A stretch of 64,000 nt of DNA from Microvelia longipes (lineage: Eukaryota > Arthropoda > Insecta > Hemiptera > Veliidae). This document shows positions 11,328 to 64,000 of this stretch, piece after piece (the stretch's first letter is position 1; each line of letters opens with the position of its first letter). A program made the translations under genes and the position numbers. The notes beneath the pieces are model-generated. The model was not told the DNA's origin. It searched no databases and saw only the letters and a program-made list of their open reading frames with translations. The stretch lies in contig JACMZG010000008.1 in assembly GCA_018340805.1 (NCBI GenBank), positions 74,336,761 to 74,400,760 of the forward strand, given 5' to 3'.

Positions 11328-12875
11328 GCAGACGGTGGTATGTATAAAGTTTATTGACTAGTTTTTGGGGAGTAAAGAAGCACTTTTCACTCCCAAGGAG
11401 AAAAGTTACTTTCACTCCAAGGGAGAAAAAGTTACTTTTCACTCCAAGGGAGAAAAAGTTACTTTTCACTCCAAGGGAGAAAAGTTATTTTTCACTCACA
11501 CAGTGAAAAGTGTTTCCTATAATTGGGTTATTAGAGCCAATTATACCAATTATCTAGGGGAGTGGTATTCTTTAAATTTATACAGGTGACCTATCAATTT
11601 TTTGTAATTTTCCCGGGGGTGGCAACCCCAAAATTTATGAGGGGGACCCGACCAAACATTTTTGGTTATTGGCTCAAAAGCCGTTTCACGTAAAAAAAAG
11701 TGGTTTAGAGCAATAAAAAAAATTGATTGTTTTTTTTTGGACACCTCCTCTAAATTTATAGGGGTGTCCGACCCAAAAAAATTAGAATAAAATACAAGAA
11801 AACATGTTGAAATAAAATCAACGTCTGGAGATAAAATCTTGTATGCACCTTGGGAGTAAAATGCTATTTTTCTCCTCGCAATTACCGAGTTAGTAGTTAG
11901 TTAATAGTCATAACTTCCTCGGCTTTGCATCGGGAATTAAACACAAATTCCTCGGCTTCGCCTCGGGAGTTAATACTTTGGTTCCCTCTGCTTACGCCTT
12001 AGGAACCAACTAACTGCTCAGGGAAATAATAGCATTCTTTACTCCCTGGGTGCATAAATATCGCCTTTAACGTTAGTTCTATAGCTATTTGTATACATTA
12101 AAAAAAATTAATTAATCAATAATGTTTGCTTAAATTAAAAAAGCAATTAACAAAATCATAATAATTATTTATGCACCAAGGGAGTAAAGAATGCTATTAT
12201 TTCCCTGAGCAGTTAGTTGGTTCCTAAGACGTAAGCCGAGGCTGTTATGACTATTCCTCGGCATCGCCTCGGGAGGTAATTGCGAGGGGAAAAATAGCAT
12301 TTTACTCCAAAGGTGCATACAAGATTTTATCTCCAGACGTTTAATTTATTTAAGCACGTTTGTTGTATTTTATTCTATTTTTTGGTCGGCTCCCCTTATA
12401 AATTGGGGGTACTGTCCCGAAAAAAAACAAACAATTTTTTTTGCTCCAAACAACTTCTTTTGACCTGATACGGACTTTGAGCCAATAAAAGTTTTTCTTT
12501 TTGGTCGACCCCCCCTTATAAATTATGGGGACGCTGCCCCCCCCCCACAAAAAAAAATTATTGCTCTAAACAACTTCTTTTGACCTGAACTGGATTTTGA
12601 ACCAATAAAAAAATTTTTTAGTCGGGCCCCATTATAATAAATTTTGGGGGTGCCACCCACGGGAAAATTAAAACAATTGTTCGGTCTCCTGTATAAATTT
12701 AGAGAATACCACTCTGCTAAAAATTGATATAATTGGCTTTAATAACCCAATAATAGAAAACACTTTGACTCCCTTGGGAGTAAAAAGTTACTTTTTCTCC
12801 CTTGGGAGGGAAAAGTGCTTCTTTACTCTCTAAAACCTAGTCAGAAAATAGTAGTAGAAAATACACCGTCTGCAG
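11328..12875. mobile_element. Foldback-type element, about 0.73 kb inverted arms
   Basis: The left arm (11,328-12,060) and right arm (12,166-12,875) are inverses in the same order of blocks: GCAGACGGTG, GACTAG, GGGAGTAAAGAAGCACTTTT, a tandem of TTACTTTTCACTCCAAGGGAG, CCAATTATACCAA, a GGGGGTGGC/ACCC block, and the CGTCTGGAGATAAA module. A spacer of about 105 bases separates them. Long inverted arms made of short tandem sub-repeats are the hallmark of foldback (FB/Galileo-like) elements. No transposase is present. Arms differ by many small changes, so it is not a recent hairpin. Short frames here are repeat artefacts. Confidence 0.75.
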
Positions 12876-13259
12876 ATAAATTATATTTAAAGAACTTGAT
12901 AAGTTTTTAAAAAAAATAAGTTAAAATTTTGCGTAATAATTTTAGTGGAATAGTTAAAATTTTGAATAGAAAATTTGAGTTTTCCTTGAGATTTTTATCT
13001 AATAAGCGGGAGCGCTTAGATTGATGAAAGATGTTGATAGCTAACCGCTTGTAAGCCCGCGAAGATAGGTTAGACTGCGGGCTGCTGTTGCTGTTTAGAT
13101 CGTTACGATTTGCTGTTTGCTATCAAATTATTTACGAGTATATTTGGTATATTCTTAGTAGTTTTTAATTTTGTTTGTATTAATTTTAAGGTGCATTAAA
13201 ATGTTTATTCAACTTTTTGTGTAAAATATTGGACAAATGTAGTTTTAATTTATTTAGCA
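12876..13259 (+). promoter_or_regulatory. Putative ELYS promoter and 5' UTR
   Basis: This is the sequence between the foldback element and the ELYS start codon. A GC-richer patch (about 12,995-13,130, with GCGGGAGCGCTTAG, AACCGCTTGTAAGCCCGCG and GACTGCGGGCTGCTGTTG) stands out from the AT-rich background, as a core promoter or first exon might. The following 130 bases are AT-rich and lead to GCAATGCAG. I can place neither the transcription start nor a 5' UTR intron. Confidence 0.35.
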
Positions 13260-62524
<49,265 letters not shown>

Positions 62525-62589
62525 GTAAGTACAATGAAACAAATTATCCATTAAAAAAATTACCATCACATGAAAATAAAATAACAATT

Positions 62590-62619
<30 letters not shown>
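62590..62619 (+). repeat. (T)30 homopolymer beside a short inverse
   Basis: A run of about 30 T is followed by AAGAGCGCATGCTCC and ATTACATGCGCTCGGCTG, which form a partial inverse (GAGCGCATG/CATGCGCTC). It may be the end of a minus-strand retroposed sequence. Confidence 0.7.
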
Positions 62620-62622
<3 letters not shown>

Positions 62623-63282
62623 GCGCATGCTCCATGATAATATTACATGCGCTCGGCTGCACAGGGGATAAAGCTTACATGCAGCTCCAATTTTTTTTCT
62701 TCTTTATTTATTTTTGCAAGAACAACAATATTTTAGATGTTCAATGTAATAAGCACAAACTTGGAACATGTAATTTTTCTAAAATGATGTAAGCTTTCTT
62801 ACATCTTACATTTTTCTCTCCAATCGTTTACCAGAATCCATCCTTCTACTATTTTAAAATTAATGAAGTAACTAAAACTATGTATGTACAAAATGTAAAC
62901 TAAAATAAAATGTTTATTGTAATAATTATTAAAAAAGATAAAGTAAAATATAATGAATTATTTAGAAACAAATGATTTTACTTATAATAACAAAATAAAT
63001 AAATAATTATAATAACAATTGTTATATTTGTGTGTGTAAAATTATTAAAGTTTTTAATTTTATATTCATAATAATTAAATTTTAATGAACACTTAATTAT
63101 ATTTTTTACAGTTGAGTTACAACTGTAAAAATATAGTAGGCAGGCTAGAGTATTAGTAGTCTACCACAGCTGAAAAGCTGATATAAGAAAATATAAATAG
63201 GTTCAAAAATAAAAAAGAAAAGTATATGTTCATAAATAAGAATTAAAATGAAATAAATTAGTAATTAAGATTAAAAACTGTG

Positions 63283-63345
63283 AACCGGTAGCTCAGTGAT
63301 AGTGCCTTTGTTTTACAACCGAAGGTCAAGGGTTCATATCCAGAT
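63283..63345 (+). other. tRNA-derived SINE-like sequence
   Basis: CGGTAGCTCAGTGATAGTGC resembles an A-box (TAGCTCAGTG), and CAAGGGTTCATATCC a B-box. Spacing is tRNA-like, and the middle (TTTGTTTTACAACCGAAGG) recalls a Val(TAC) anticodon arm. The stems do not pair well and no acceptor end is seen, so it is a SINE head or tRNA pseudogene. Confidence 0.5.
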
Positions 63346-64000
63346 GGGTGAAGACTTATATAAGGTTATCCCTTATACCTTTCTCTCGGGAGGTCTTGAA
63401 TTCAATGCTGGCCTATGGAATTGGGTATATCCACACTAACTTCAGAGTTGCTACCGATTGTTCTTCCCGTCAGGCTGTACAGAAGAACTGGTGGGATTGG
63501 TAAACTAGTAATTAGTGGGCTAGATGAGACTAATGAGATCAGAGTAGCTAGAGGAACTAGAGAAAATATTCTTGTGTCAAACTGTGAACCTGGTCAAAGG
63601 TGCAGTGCCGTAAAGAAGAGGGTAGAAGTACTGAGAAGTAATGGAGTGAATTATTTTTTGTTAAGAAACAGGTTTTATTTTATTTAATTCAATGCAGTAG
63701 TTACGTGCACAGTTGCTTTAAAGTAGTTTACATTATATTTCATTTTTTTTTGTTCTTCGCCCTACTATGGCCCTATTTATCTAACATTTATTATTTGTAA
63801 ATTATTTATAATTTTCCATACTACATAAAGCTGAATAGACTATTCAGATACTCCAACATTAAATCCCTATAAGTGTCATATCAGCATTAATACCTCATGA
63901 GTCATATCTCTCTGAGCCTGGTTAGACATGGGTTCTTCCATATTTTGATATCAAAATATCGCCGATATTATTGCTATAGAGGTATTAAAAATATCAGACA
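63346..64000. other. Right edge, nothing firm
   Basis: A frame at 63,415-63,687 overlaps the likely SINE body (GTTCTTCCCGTCAGGCTGTA, AGAAGAACTGGTGGGATTGG) and has no recognisable domain. No further ELYS exon is convincing. Confidence 0.4.

Noticed and set aside
11272..11589. Frames with repeated SNFFSLGVK and FHSKGEKV peptides
   Set aside because: Direct translations of the foldback sub-repeats, in overlapping frames on both strands.

Overview
The window is AT-rich invertebrate nuclear DNA, most likely from an arthropod and plausibly an insect. The evidence is a spliced gene with GT-AG introns, CR1/Jockey-type and RNase H-bearing non-LTR retrotransposon remnants, a 5S-rRNA-derived SINE family, many hairpin MITEs and long (AT)n tracts. 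I cannot name the species. One 898-base run of N (26,584-27,481) marks an assembly gap.

The main gene is on the plus strand. I assembled 18 coding exons between 13,260 and 62,524. Their splice phases agree from exon to exon and give about 1,008 residues. The conceptual protein matches the N-terminal half of ELYS/AHCTF1, the chromatin-binding nucleoporin that seeds nuclear pore assembly: an N-terminal beta-propeller (about residues 1-525) followed by the alpha-helical ELYS domain (about 590-1,008). The gene continues past the right edge. Short computed ORFs at several of these positions are pieces of this one gene.

Exons 2-5 and their introns occur twice, as two almost identical 11.5 kb blocks (14,088-25,544 and 27,482-38,959) on either side of the gap. 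In the stretches I compared, the differences are nearly all 1-2 base indels, and copy 1 of exon 5 carries three single-base deletions. I read this as an uncollapsed haplotype or false duplication, not a real exon duplication. It would nevertheless be in frame if real.

Left of ELYS, 1-4,960 holds a full-length-looking but frameshifted CR1/Jockey-type element (ORF1 with a PHD-like finger, ORF2 with endonuclease and reverse transcriptase). Between 5,180 and 7,461 lie two or three exons of an unidentified minus-strand gene whose 5' end faces ELYS. The 5.7 kb between the two genes (7.5-13.2 kb) is packed with foldback-type repeats built from palindromic CTCCCAAGGGAG modules. It also holds a tyrosine-recombinase-like pseudogene and an RNase H fragment of another non-LTR element.

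The introns of ELYS are a repeat graveyard: at least five hairpin/foldback elements, a MITE family with ACGTACACACAG ends, several copies of a 5S-derived SINE, a dispersed repeat with a GGGTTAATGACGTCA-like core, and five minisatellites. Two of the minisatellites seem to have grown from a module inside a transposon. An exon-like 176-base module with an open frame sits inverted in intron 14 (56.4 kb), and a copy with 26 bases deleted sits in intron 5 (39.4 kb). It does not fit the ELYS splice phases, so it belongs to something else.
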